In this document: positions 1 to 6,575 of the stretch, in pieces
Layout of the letters: every line of letters starts with the position of its first letter
How positions within the stretch are numbered: the first letter of the stretch is position 1
DNA from: Planctomycetaceae bacterium
GTDB taxonomy: Bacteria > Planctomycetota > Planctomycetia > Pirellulales > Thermoguttaceae
NCBI GenBank assembly: GCA_031278315.1
Contig: JAITKS010000139.1
Location: 1-13,437 of the forward strand
Length of the DNA: 13,437 nucleotides
Direction of reading: 5' to 3'
Notes under the pieces: model-generated
Seen by the model: the letters and a program-made list of their open reading frames with translations, nothing else
Database searches by the model: none
What the model was told of the DNA's origin: nothing
Made by a program: the position numbers and the translations under genes

Positions 1-177
1 AAGAAAAAGACTCTTCCCAAACTTGCGCGGACGTATAAATAACTGATTGCGATTCGACTCTTTTTCCAGCATCTCGATATAACGCGTCTTATCAACATAA
101 GCATAGTTGTTGAGTATAATATCTTGAAAATTTGAATTGCTGTAAGGCAATATCTTTGTATTTTTATTTTCGTTCAT
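1..177 (-). CDS. AAA-ATPase-like / PD-(D/E)XK family protein, N-terminus only
   Basis: The reverse strand opens with ATG at 175-177 and stays open to the window edge (59 residues, C-terminal part missing). Seen: an opening with K-I-L-P-Y and F-Q-D-I, then NYAYVDKTRYIEMLE (residues 24-38), then FIRPRKFGKSLFL (47-59). This order (a short 'PYG/IQDF'-like start, 'YxYVDKT', then 'RPRxFGKSL' as a Walker A-like loop) is the signature of the AAA-ATPase-like family (PF09820), whose members usually continue for about 500 residues to a C-terminal PD-(D/E)XK nuclease-like domain. Such genes are often multicopy in gut and host-associated bacteria; their role is unknown. No strong Shine-Dalgarno sequence is visible before the ATG. 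Family assignment is confident; nothing can be said about whether the rest of the gene is intact. Confidence 0.85.
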   Translation of the reverse strand, partial: MNENKNTKILPYSNSNFQDIILNNYAYVDKTRYIEMLEKESNRNQLFIRPRKFGKSLFL

Positions 178-406
178 AATAATATTTTGTTAATGTTTTA
201 AAAAATTATAAAATTTCCGTTATTTCAAATTTGTCTTTACCGATAAAGACAATCGCGGCGGCTTTTAAGTTGGGGCGATCTTTTATTCGGTCGGTGTTGA
301 TATATTTGTCGATTGGCGTAAATGTATATAGTACGATACATATTTTTTTGAAATACGAAAAACATGAAAAAAAATAAATAGACAAAAAAAATGAAATAAA
401 ATTTTT

Positions 407-430
407 CGTAATATATCAATTGAATTTTTT
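407..430 (+). repeat. interspersed element A, partial copy
   Basis: The stretch starts with cgtaatatatcaattgaat, matching the 5' end of element A (cgtaatatatcagtggaat at 1817), and then diverges into T-rich sequence. It is the weakest copy and could be a decayed fragment. Confidence 0.4.
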
Positions 431-520
431 CGTAACTGTCTATTTTGACATTTTTGTTTTAATTTTTTTTAATGATTTTTTAATGATAATGTGTTTATTT
501 TCGTCAAACTTTATTTTTAT

Positions 521-580
521 CTAATTTTCAAATTCATAACCCCAAAAAAATTGAAAAAACAAATATTCTACTGATATATT
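521..580 (-). repeat. interspersed element A, reverse copy
   Basis: Read on the reverse strand it runs aatatatcagtagaatattt, then a T-rich block, then ggttatgaattt, in the same order as the copies at 1817 and 8553; the distal cttattttcaacc part is degraded. It begins 25 bases after the stop codon of the reverse-strand isomerase gene and has the same orientation as that gene. Confidence 0.6.
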
Positions 581-604
581 AAAACGTGAACTGTTACTAA
601 ATTT

Positions 605-1351
605 TTATAATAGACTTTCAACTAATAGACGCATTTTTCTTAATTCGGACATTGGTTCTATGTTTGGCAGTTCTGCTAAATCTATACAAAGAGTACGTCT
701 GTAATTGACTTTGTTCAATTGAATAACAAGACGTCCAAATTCCAAAACACCCTGACCAATTCTAACTTGAAATTGCGTCGGCGTTGTATCTCTTAATCTT
801 ACATGACAAACTTGGTCTAAAATCATGTCGTAATCAACAGGCTTGGCATGATTGAAAATATAATGACTTGGATCAAGCGTCACACTTAACCCCTTGACAC
901 TCTTACATAAACTGCCTACCGTACTCGGATTTTCTGTAAGCCGTCCTGATTCGGTCAACAATCCGACTAAAACACCATTGCTGACCGCTATTCGAATCAG
1001 TTCCCTTAACCGCTCGACCTCTTCATTATAAGGAGTTCCCACCTCCGAAGAACGTACCGTCATCACTACTACTTTTATCGCTTTCGCAAAATTACATAGA
1101 ACTTTAAAATAGTCAAAATAATTCGGCGAGGACGGCTCAGATTCATAAAAAATACTAATCGGAGATATTCGACGTAAAGACCGACAAGTCTGCACATAAA
1201 TATCAAACTTGTCTGCAATATCTTTCGGGGTAATTATTCCCTCTTTACTAACAGATATTTCCGCATTCACAAATTCCAAATCAGCAAGACGATCAAACAC
1301 CTCATACGGCGTACTATCGGGAATACAAGCGGTTGACGCAGCAACGATCAC
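605..1351 (-). CDS. sugar phosphate isomerase/epimerase-like TIM-barrel protein
   Basis: A 248-residue protein of the xylose isomerase-like/AP endonuclease 2 TIM-barrel family (PF01261). These are metal-dependent enzymes that isomerise or epimerise sugars or polyols; the substrate cannot be told from sequence. Candidate metal ligands fall on successive barrel strands: E134 (LLTES), D160 with H163 (LDPSH), H183 with R185 (CHVRLRD), and D224/E227 (CIDLAE). The segment QVRIGQGVLEFGRL (196-208) is the usual loop before the last strands. The start is GTG at 1349-1351, supported by AGGAG at 1359-1363 (7-base spacing on the reverse strand) and an in-frame stop a few codons upstream. There is no signal peptide, so it should be cytosolic. 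At about 250 residues it is slightly shorter than typical members. It stands alone; nothing nearby indicates the substrate. Confidence 0.85.
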   Translation of the reverse strand: MIVAASTACIPDSTPYEVFDRLADLEFVNAEISVSKEGIITPKDIADKFDIYVQTCRSLRRISPISIFYESEPSSPNYFDYFKVLCNFAKAIKVVVMTVRSSEVGTPYNEEVERLRELIRIAVSNGVLVGLLTESGRLTENPSTVGSLCKSVKGLSVTLDPSHYIFNHAKPVDYDMILDQVCHVRLRDTTPTQFQVRIGQGVLEFGRLVIQLNKVNYRRTLCIDLAELPNIEPMSELRKMRLLVESLL

Positions 1352-1816
1352 AATATAACTCCTAATTCAAATTACTACCATTTAATTATCCGGTAACTTT
1401 TCTGTTACAATAAAACATTACGTTTATGTTTTATATTACAGTATATTCCGGCGTTCAATTCAAACCAAAACAAATCAGTAAATTTCACATAATTTATAGA
1501 ATAAAACTTATACACACTCACAACAAATTTCACAAACCAAAATTTCACAGACCCCAAAAAGATCAAAGGATCAAAAGCTATTTAACTATTCGCATATTAA
1601 TTTACAGTTATAATTATCGATTGTTTAACTAGCTAATCATAAAGCAAACTCTTATGCTTTGAAATTCCGAAATTCATTGTTCGAGCGTATATTATCCAAT
1701 ATTTAAAATTGTAAATAATCACAATTTTGAAACGGAATAAGCTCATCTACTAAATTTGAGGGATAGTAATTGTAATCGAAAATTATAAACTGTGAATAGC
1801 CGTAAAAAATAATAAT

Positions 1817-1903
1817 CGTAATATATCAGTGGAATTTTTGTTTTTCAAATTTTTTTGGATTATGAATTTTACAACTAACCTTATTTTCAACCTAATTTTT
1901 CCG
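1817..1903 (+). repeat. interspersed element A, full copy
   Basis: About 87 bp: cgtaatatatcagtggaat, a T-rich core, ttggattatgaatttta, then aactaaccttattttcaac and a terminal tttttccg. It is the clearest copy and serves as reference here. It faces the reverse copy at 2133-2217. Confidence 0.7.
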
Positions 1904-2024
1904 ATTTTTTTATTAACCACAGAAAAGACAGAGAAAGAATATTTTGTAATTTTAGATTTTAGATTTTAATTTTTCTTGTTTATTACGTTTTCAGTAAACG
2001 TTCACGGAATGTTTAATTTTTTAA

Positions 2025-2129
2025 ACATGAAACACTCAAAATTACACGAAAAACACGAAAAAAATTTTTAGATAATTTTTCGTGTATTTCGTAATCTCGT
2101 AATCTCGTTATTTCGTGTGTTTCGTATAA
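2025..2129. repeat. CACGAAA-rich imperfect palindrome, copy 1
   Basis: The left arm (about 2025-2068) is made of acatgaaacact and acacgaaaaacacgaaa; the right arm (about 2072-2129) contains tttttcgtgtatttcg and atttcgtgtgtttcg, the reverse complement of the same words. The right arm also holds a tandem gtaatctc gtaatctc. A second such palindrome is at 10685-10789; both abut a reverse copy of element A. Confidence 0.6.
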
Positions 2130-2132
2130 GGT

Positions 2133-2217
2133 TGTTTAGTTAAAAAAAATAAGGTGAAAAATAAAATTAGTTAAAAACTAACTTGAAACTTTTGAGAAAT
2201 TTCACTGACTATATTAC
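2133..2217 (-). repeat. interspersed element A, reverse copy
   Basis: On the reverse strand it reads gtaatatagtcagtgaaat, then a T-rich block, aactaa, and ttatttttcacctta. It aligns best with the reverse copy at 10598-10680, with which it shares aaaataaggtgaaaaataa on the forward strand. Moderately diverged from the 1817 copy. Confidence 0.6.
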
Positions 2218-2523
2218 TAATAATCGTTTCCCGTATAAAAATATCATTACTTGCAGTTGACTTTTTTTTGTGTAGAATTGCCGCCAATCTTTTACAGTGT
2301 ACTTTTTACATTTGGCGATCTGCTTTGTTATAAATTTGCAGACAGTGTTTCGTACTTGAAATTTCAGTATATTTCATAATCGAATCAAAAAACAAAATTT
2401 AACAAGTGAAAAGTATAATTGCAAAAAAACAATTGGTAAGTCAACGTAAATCAACATTTTTTTTCATGGCAAATAAGAACAATATATTACTAAAATAAAA
2501 ACTAAAAACGCAGAATAATTGTT

Positions 2524-2553
2524 CATTTCAATTTCCATTTCCATTTCAATTTC
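2524..2553 (+). repeat. five-copy hexamer repeat (CATTTC/AATTTC) before fabZ
   Basis: Five exact-length hexamers in a row: catttc, aatttc, catttc, catttc, aatttc. The tract ends 11 bases before the fabZ ATG. It occupies the position where a Shine-Dalgarno sequence would sit and is pyrimidine-rich, so fabZ has no recognisable ribosome binding site. Confidence 0.85.
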
Positions 2554-2564
2554 TAACAATAATA

Positions 2565-3035
2565 ATGACAAATATAGATACCGATAAATTAAAAGAAGTC
2601 CAAGCAGCTATTCCTCACCGTGAGCCTTTTCTTTTTGTAGATGAGATTGTCGAGTGTGATGATAAACATATCATTTGCAAGAAAAAATTCACAGGTGAAG
2701 AAGATTTTTTTCGAGGTCATTATCCTGGTGCGCCTCTTGTTCCTGGTGTGCTTCAATGCGAGGCTGCTTTACAAGCTGGTGCTATTCTACTGACACGAAT
2801 TTTTGATGAAGAAAAAATGACAGGCAGAATGCCCGTCGTCGCAAAAATTGGAGAAGTAAGATTCAAACAAATGATAAGACCGGGTGATGTCATTTTCATT
2901 GAAGTTAAATTTCGTGAAAAAATGACCGGCGTATATTTCCTACGAGCAAAAGTTACAAAAAATGATAAAACATGCGTACAATTCGATTTCGCATGTGCTC
3001 TAACTGACTCTATCGACGGCTCTGGAGTAAAGTAA
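2565..3035 (+). CDS. fabZ: 3-hydroxyacyl-[acyl-carrier-protein] dehydratase, FabZ-like
   Basis: A 156-residue single hotdog-fold dehydratase of type II fatty acid synthesis. It removes water from 3-hydroxyacyl-ACP to give trans-2-enoyl-ACP and acts in the cytosol. Seen: PHREPFLFVDEI (17-28), the signature FFRGHYPGAPLVPGVLQCEA (48-67) with the catalytic pair H52 and E66, then QAGA (70-73). Length and residue positions match classic FabZ (about 150 residues, His54/Glu68 in Escherichia coli). The ATG at 2565 is the natural start, but no Shine-Dalgarno sequence precedes it, only a hexamer repeat. No fatty acid or lipid A genes adjoin it, so this could be a second, specialised paralogue rather than the housekeeping enzyme; sequence alone cannot decide. 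It ends directly in a tandem octamer. Confidence 0.92.
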   Translation: MTNIDTDKLKEVQAAIPHREPFLFVDEIVECDDKHIICKKKFTGEEDFFRGHYPGAPLVPGVLQCEAALQAGAILLTRIFDEEKMTGRMPVVAKIGEVRFKQMIRPGDVIFIEVKFREKMTGVYFLRAKVTKNDKTCVQFDFACALTDSIDGSGVK

Positions 3036-3066
3036 GTTAAGAAGTTAAGCAGTTAAGAAGTTAATA
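3035..3066 (+). repeat. four-copy octamer repeat at the fabZ stop
   Basis: Units agttaaga, agttaagc, agttaaga, agttaata follow each other without gaps. The first base is the last base of the fabZ TAA, so the array starts exactly at the end of the gene. No coding function. Confidence 0.8.
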
Positions 3067-3396
3067 CATTTATTCAACGCGGATAAATCAATTCAAAGTT
3101 CAAGATAAATATAAAAGGTAACTTCTAAAAACTAATATTAGGAGGAACGCAAGCGTCTCGTCTGTACTGTTTTGGTACAAAAAACGCTTAAATATGCGGT
3201 CGAGACGGCTGTGTTCCTTCTAACAATAAATTTTTACATTAGGTTTTTAGAAATTAACAAAAGTGAATATTTATTTTGTTGTTTTTTTGTTTGATACAAT
3301 ATTTTTTGTTGATGTACGAAACAATAATGGGAATTTCTAAAAATAAATTTTTACATGATTTTTTAGGATTTCTTTTTTTTATTTTTTAATTTGAAA
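3036..3396. other. fabZ-galE intergenic gap: octamers, long palindrome, T-rich leader
   Basis: Contains the octamer tract, the long imperfect palindrome (3119-3256), and then an AT-rich leader in which aataaatttttacat at 3225-3239 is repeated exactly at 3342-3356. No gene is seen and there is no Shine-Dalgarno sequence close to galE; the nearest agga lies about 30 bases upstream of its ATG. Confidence 0.6.
3119..3256. repeat. long imperfect palindrome between fabZ and galE
   Basis: Outer arms: ttctaaaaac (3123-3132) against gtttttagaa (3243-3252). Inner arms: ttaggaggaacgcaagcgtc (3138-3157) against the reverse complement of gacggctgtgttccttctaa (3204-3223), a close but not perfect match, extended by tcg/cga. 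The loop contains its own small hairpin, tgtac-tgttttg-gtaca (3163-3179), and cgctt (3185-3189) could alternatively pair with aagcg (3151-3155). The right outer side has an extra stretch of about 14 bases. It could be a miniature inverted-repeat element, a folded leader RNA for galE, or a terminator region for fabZ. There is no U-tract immediately after the inner stem, so a simple terminator is unlikely. Confidence 0.7.
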
Positions 3397-4371
3397 ATGT
3401 CAATTTTGATTGTCGGCGGAGCTGGTTATATTGGTTCTCATGTGAACAAGTATTTGAATAGAGAAGGTTATGACACTGTTGTTGTTGATAATCTTTGTAA
3501 GGGTCATCGAGAGAGTGTACGTTGGGGCGAGTTCTTGCAAGGTGATATTGGCGATATTGATTTTATGAACGAAGTGTTTTCGTCGCGTCGAATAGAGGCT
3601 GTGATGCATTTTGCGGCTTTTGCGTATGTCGGCGAATCGGTAATTATGCCGGCGGAGTATTATAAAAATAATGTAGTCAAAACAATGACATTGCTTGATT
3701 CAATGATGAACAATGGAGTGAATAATTTTATATTTTCTTCAACGTGTGCGGCTTTTGGCGAAGCTGTAGAGATTCCGATAACAGAATTTCATGTTCAGAA
3801 TCCGATCAATCCGTATGGTTTTACGAAGTTAGTAGTGGAACGGTTATTGAAAGATTATGATCGAGCGTATGGTTTACGTTCTTGTATTTTTCGTTATTTT
3901 AATGCGTCGGGAGCTGATCCGGAAACGGAAATAGGCGAATGGCATGAACCGGAGACTCATTTGATACCGATAATTTTTGAAACGGCAACGGGCAAGCATC
4001 AAGCGGTAAACATTTTTGGTACCGATTATCCGACTACAGATGGAACTTGTGTAAGAGATTATATTCATGTTTATGATCTTGCCGAAGCGCATAAGCTTGG
4101 AATGGAACGATTGATTTCAACTGGTATTTCTGATCATTACAATTTAGGTTGCGGAAAGGGGTTTTCGGTCAGAGAGATAATAGATATTGCCGGTAAAGTT
4201 ACAGGAAAAGCAATTAAAACGTCAGAGGTTAAAAGACGAGAAGGTGATCCTCCTGTATTGATCGGTTCGATGCAAAAAGCCGAATCGTTATTAAAATGGA
4301 AACCGCAATTCTCTCTGGAAGATTCAATTTCAACCGCATGGAAATGGTATCTGAAAAAAGAAAAAATATAA
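3397..4371 (+). CDS. galE: UDP-glucose 4-epimerase
   Basis: A 324-residue extended short-chain dehydrogenase that interconverts UDP-glucose and UDP-galactose with bound NAD in the cytosol (Leloir pathway and supply of sugars for surface glycans). Seen: NAD-binding GGAGYIGSH at residues 7-15, FAAFAYVGES, SSTCAAFGE with catalytic S114/S115/T116, the YxxxK pair Y140/K144 in NPYGFTK, RYFNASGAD (166-174), and the substrate region DGTCVRDYIHVYDLAEAH. The length is normal. I prefer the ATG at 3397; a TTG two codons earlier (3391) is in frame but unnecessary. No Shine-Dalgarno sequence is near. Its TAA is immediately followed by element A, so the 3' end of the transcript probably carries this repeat. 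No other galactose genes are next to it. Confidence 0.93.
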   Translation: MSILIVGGAGYIGSHVNKYLNREGYDTVVVDNLCKGHRESVRWGEFLQGDIGDIDFMNEVFSSRRIEAVMHFAAFAYVGESVIMPAEYYKNNVVKTMTLLDSMMNNGVNNFIFSSTCAAFGEAVEIPITEFHVQNPINPYGFTKLVVERLLKDYDRAYGLRSCIFRYFNASGADPETEIGEWHEPETHLIPIIFETATGKHQAVNIFGTDYPTTDGTCVRDYIHVYDLAEAHKLGMERLISTGISDHYNLGCGKGFSVREIIDIAGKVTGKAIKTSEVKRREGDPPVLIGSMQKAESLLKWKPQFSLEDSISTAWKWYLKKEKI

Positions 4372-4455
4372 TCAATCAGTGGAATATTTTTTTCAATTTT
4401 TTTTGAGCGGGCGTATAAATTTTAAAACTAACCTTATTTTCAACCTTATTATTGA
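4372..4455 (+). repeat. interspersed element A, full copy at galE 3' end
   Basis: It starts at the base after the galE stop with tcaatcagtggaatatttt and runs through a T-rich core, gcgtataaattttaa, aactaaccttattttcaac and cttattattg. Same orientation as galE. The abrupt start at the stop codon suggests the element inserted at, or defines, the gene end. Confidence 0.7.
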
Positions 4456-4492
4456 AAAAATGATTTTGAAAAATTGTTAAATCTAAAATCGC

Positions 4493-4548
4493 AAATCTTA
4501 AATTTTAAATCTTAAATTTTAAATCTTAAATCTTAAATTTTAAATTCT
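4493..4548 (+). repeat. eight-copy heptamer repeat AAATYTT
   Basis: Units in order: aaatctt, aaatttt, aaatctt, aaatttt, aaatctt, aaatctt, aaatttt, aaattct. Register is perfect over 56 bases, with C/T alternation at one position. It lies 268 bases upstream of the oxidoreductase start. Confidence 0.85.
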
Positions 4549-4803
4549 CTGAAATATTACTATAGTTTTTTTTTCTTGATGAGTGTCTGGACATTTAATT
4601 TTATTTTTGTACACTATTTCAGATCGTGAAACTGTCATTGGATTCTTTGTGATCTTTATGACAAGTTTGTTTACAAAAATTAAAAGAAAAACATATTCGG
4701 TTCGTACTATAAATTTCGTTGGAATATAAGATCTACTCGTAATCTCTATTTTCCCGATAAACAACATGCGGTTCTAAACGAAAATTCAAGTATGAAAAGT
4801 TTG

Positions 4804-4810
4804 AAAGGAG
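4804..4810 (+). promoter_or_regulatory. ribosome binding site of the oxidoreductase
   Basis: AAAGGAG six bases before the ATG at 4817. It fixes the start and keeps the Tat signal peptide at the N-terminus. This contrasts with fabZ, galE and the HEAT gene, which lack such a site. Confidence 0.8.
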
Positions 4811-4816
4811 TTCTTT

Positions 4817-6115
4817 ATGACTCAACAAAACAATCGTAACAATAAAAAAGCAGCTTGCATTAGCCGCCGCGAATTACTCGCAGCAGCCGCAATAACGACA
4901 GTTGCCCCGATGTTTATTCCCTCCGCTGCACTTGGACGTGATTCCCAAGTTGCACCGAATGAACAAATTCCGTTAGCAATGATCGGTTACGGAAATCGCG
5001 GTAACGAAATCATTAAAGGTTTTCGCGATTTACGCCGCGGTTTTCGCGCTATCGCTTTCGCCGATTGCCGCGCCGATAGACGTGAATACGCAAAACGTGA
5101 TACCGATCAACACTACAAAAACTCAGACAGCAAAGTTTACGAAAAATATGAAGATATACTCGCACGTGACGATATCGACGTAATTGTTATCACAACACCT
5201 GATCACTGGCACACGAAAATTGCTGTCGAATCATGTAAAGCAGGTAAAGATGTTTTCAGCGAAAAACCTTTAACTCATACTCCAATGGAAAGCCGAGAAA
5301 TTGTCGCCGCAGCAAGAAAATATAATCGTGTCTGTTCAAGCGGTTCGCAACGTGTTTGGGAAGATTACGGACACAAAATGGTAGAAATCGTTCAAAGCGG
5401 TGCTATCGGTGAAGTCAAAGAAGCATGGTTCTCGACGAATCACGAAGGTAAAGATTGTTACTTACCGGCTCAAGAAATCCCCAATGGTTTTGATTGGGAC
5501 CGTTGGTTAGGTCCAGCACCATGGCGGCCATATAATTCAGAACGGTGCAGCGGAAATTACGGCGGAGGTTGGAGACGCTGGTGGGATTACGGAAATGGAT
5601 TCTTCGCCGATTGGGGCGCACATCGGCTCGGAGGTATCCTTTATATTCTAGGAATCGACGATCAAGAACCGATTGAAATGTTACCGCCAAATTGTGAAGA
5701 GAATCCGCAGGATTGTGTCGTCTATATATACAAAGGCGGAATAAAAATTTATCACACGCGGGAAAGAAGCAATATGCCGCAACACGACGTTACTATCGTC
5801 GGATCGGAAGGAACTATAAGCAGCCGGAATCTCGGTAATTTCAAACCAATCGGAACTACAAACGTTAGACGATACAGCGGAGGTACTCGAAATATTCAAG
5901 ACGACTTCTGCTACTGCGTGAGAAATAGACTGCGGCCGTTCCAAGACTTCCTATACGGTGCCGCAACAGCTACTGCTTGTCAACTCGCAAATATTGTCGT
6001 AAGAGTAAAACGTCCGCTAAAATGGGACGCCGAAAATACCGCTTTCATAAATGACGAACAAGCAAATAGATTTGTCGTCAAACCAAAAAGAGGTCCTTAC
6101 GAAATAAATAGTTGA
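4817..6115 (+). CDS. Tat-exported Gfo/Idh/MocA family oxidoreductase
   Basis: A 432-residue NAD(P)-dependent dehydrogenase-like protein acting on sugars, inositols or related compounds. Residues 1-45 form a Tat signal: a polar N-region, SRRELL at 16-21 with the twin Arg R17/R18, then an Ala-rich hydrophobic stretch to about residue 40. The Rossmann part follows: AMIGYGNRG (54-62), then ITTPDHWHTKIA (125-136) and SEKPLTHT (148-155), the conserved EKP loop with K150. The C-terminal domain has WDYGNGFFADWGAHRLGG (256-273), equivalent to the 'DxGxHxxD' region carrying the catalytic His (H269 here). Twin-arginine export of folded, cofactor-loaded Gfo/Idh/MocA proteins is typical of Planctomycetota, where large paralogous sets exist. 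The substrate is unknown. It has a strong ribosome binding site and no operon partner. Confidence 0.9.
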   Translation: MTQQNNRNNKKAACISRRELLAAAAITTVAPMFIPSAALGRDSQVAPNEQIPLAMIGYGNRGNEIIKGFRDLRRGFRAIAFADCRADRREYAKRDTDQHYKNSDSKVYEKYEDILARDDIDVIVITTPDHWHTKIAVESCKAGKDVFSEKPLTHTPMESREIVAAARKYNRVCSSGSQRVWEDYGHKMVEIVQSGAIGEVKEAWFSTNHEGKDCYLPAQEIPNGFDWDRWLGPAPWRPYNSERCSGNYGGGWRRWWDYGNGFFADWGAHRLGGILYILGIDDQEPIEMLPPNCEENPQDCVVYIYKGGIKIYHTRERSNMPQHDVTIVGSEGTISSRNLGNFKPIGTTNVRRYSGGTRNIQDDFCYCVRNRLRPFQDFLYGAATATACQLANIVVRVKRPLKWDAENTAFINDEQANRFVVKPKRGPYEINS

Positions 6116-6315
6116 TAATCAGATTGTTCTTGAATTTGAATTTCACAAGTCGGCACAAATTGTCACAAATTGTACACGTATCATAATGAATTTCGGTGAT
6201 ATAAATACTACTCAACTACTCATCAAAAACTGCTTTCCAATTAAATAAGCAGACAACTGCCCGAACCAAAAATTAATGTGAGAGCAGTTATATGAGAGCA
6301 GTTTAAAATTTAGAA

Positions 6316-6380
6316 TGTCACCGATTTATGTTACTGATTTATGTTACTGATTTATGTCACCGATTTATGTCACTGATTTC
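6316..6380 (+). repeat. five-copy 13-mer repeat upstream of the HEAT gene
   Basis: Units: tgtcaccgattta, tgttactgattta, tgttactgattta, tgtcaccgattta, tgtcactgatttc. The variation is confined to C/T at two positions plus the last base. The 13-base unit is not a multiple of three, which supports a non-coding origin. Confidence 0.85.
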
Positions 6381-6469
6381 AAACTTGTGTCCGATTTGTG
6401 TTGAATATTGTTGTTGGTTGAACCGACAAAAATTAAATCCGTGTATAAAGCCGTTAAAATTTGCGCAAT

Positions 6470-6499
6470 GAAAAATTTCCATTTGAAAAATTTCCATTT
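6470..6499 (+). repeat. two-copy 15-mer repeat in the HEAT leader
   Basis: gaaaaatttccattt is repeated exactly, followed by a third partial gaaaaaattt. It lies in a possible but unlikely N-terminal extension of the HEAT gene, where it would encode KNFHL-KNFHL. Confidence 0.8.
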
Positions 6500-6575
6500 G
6501 AAAAAATTTCTTTGCAATTTTTCTGACGGCATTAAATATAAAATTGAAACTAAACCCAAAACTATAAAAATAAAA

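Larger units (their letters stand above)
178..604. other. AT-rich gene-free gap with A-element copies
   Basis: No credible gene. The only long open frame (237-419, reverse) is a run of Phe/Tyr/Ile codons from AT-rich DNA. The gap holds a partial forward copy of element A (407-430) and a fuller reverse copy (521-580) directly behind the stop codon of the isomerase gene. No clear hairpin terminator is visible. Confidence 0.6.
1352..2564. other. 1.2 kb gene-free divergent intergenic region packed with repeats
   Basis: It lies between two divergent genes. From left to right: an operator-like palindrome gtaac-ttttct-gttac (1393-1408) upstream of the isomerase start; AT-rich sequence with no credible gene; element A forward (1817-1903); an accacagaaaagacagag motif (1916-1933) resembling a dispersed repeat seen in many bacterial genomes; a gtaaacgttcacg motif (1993-2005) shared with the tail of the hairpin module at 8328/8643; the CACGAAA palindrome (2025-2129); element A reverse (2133-2217); and a hexamer tandem repeat before fabZ. 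A weak promoter-like pair (ttgcag 2251-2256, tagaat 2273-2278, 16-base spacer) could serve fabZ but is not convincing. Confidence 0.6.
4372..4816. other. galE to oxidoreductase gap
   Basis: Contains element A (4372-4455), an eight-unit heptamer array (4493-4548) and about 270 bases of leader with no recognisable hairpin or convincing promoter boxes. A 75-codon reverse open frame at 4540-4767 looks like AT-rich noise. The leader ends in a strong ribosome binding site. Confidence 0.55.
6116..6575. other. leader region of the HEAT gene, stacked tandem duplications
   Basis: This gap is a series of short tandem duplications of different unit size: cacaaattgt x2 (6154-6173), tgagagcagtttata-type 14-mer x2 (6279-6306), a 13-mer x5 (6316-6380) and a 15-mer x2 (6470-6499). 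I see no gene, no clear Shine-Dalgarno sequence before 6576 and no terminator for the upstream oxidoreductase. Confidence 0.6.

Noticed and set aside
237..419. Reverse open frame of 60 codons
   Set aside because: Composed almost wholly of Phe, Tyr, Ile and Met from AT-rich DNA, with no domain pattern; it also overlaps a fragment of element A.
1426..1632. Forward open frame of 68 codons in the divergent gap
   Set aside because: Lys/His/Ile/Tyr-rich composition, no ribosome binding site and no recognisable motif; consistent with noise in AT-rich sequence.
2251..2278. Sigma70-like promoter for fabZ
   Set aside because: ttgcag/tagaat with a 16-base spacer is a weak match about 290 bases upstream; too common in AT-rich DNA to annotate.
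4540..4767. Reverse open frame of 75 codons upstream of the oxidoreductase
   Set aside because: It starts in the leader and ends in the heptamer array. No motif and no Shine-Dalgarno support.
6408..6575. N-terminal extension of the HEAT protein
   Set aside because: It would put 56 Lys/Phe-rich residues before a clear signal peptide, and part of it is a 15-mer tandem duplication.
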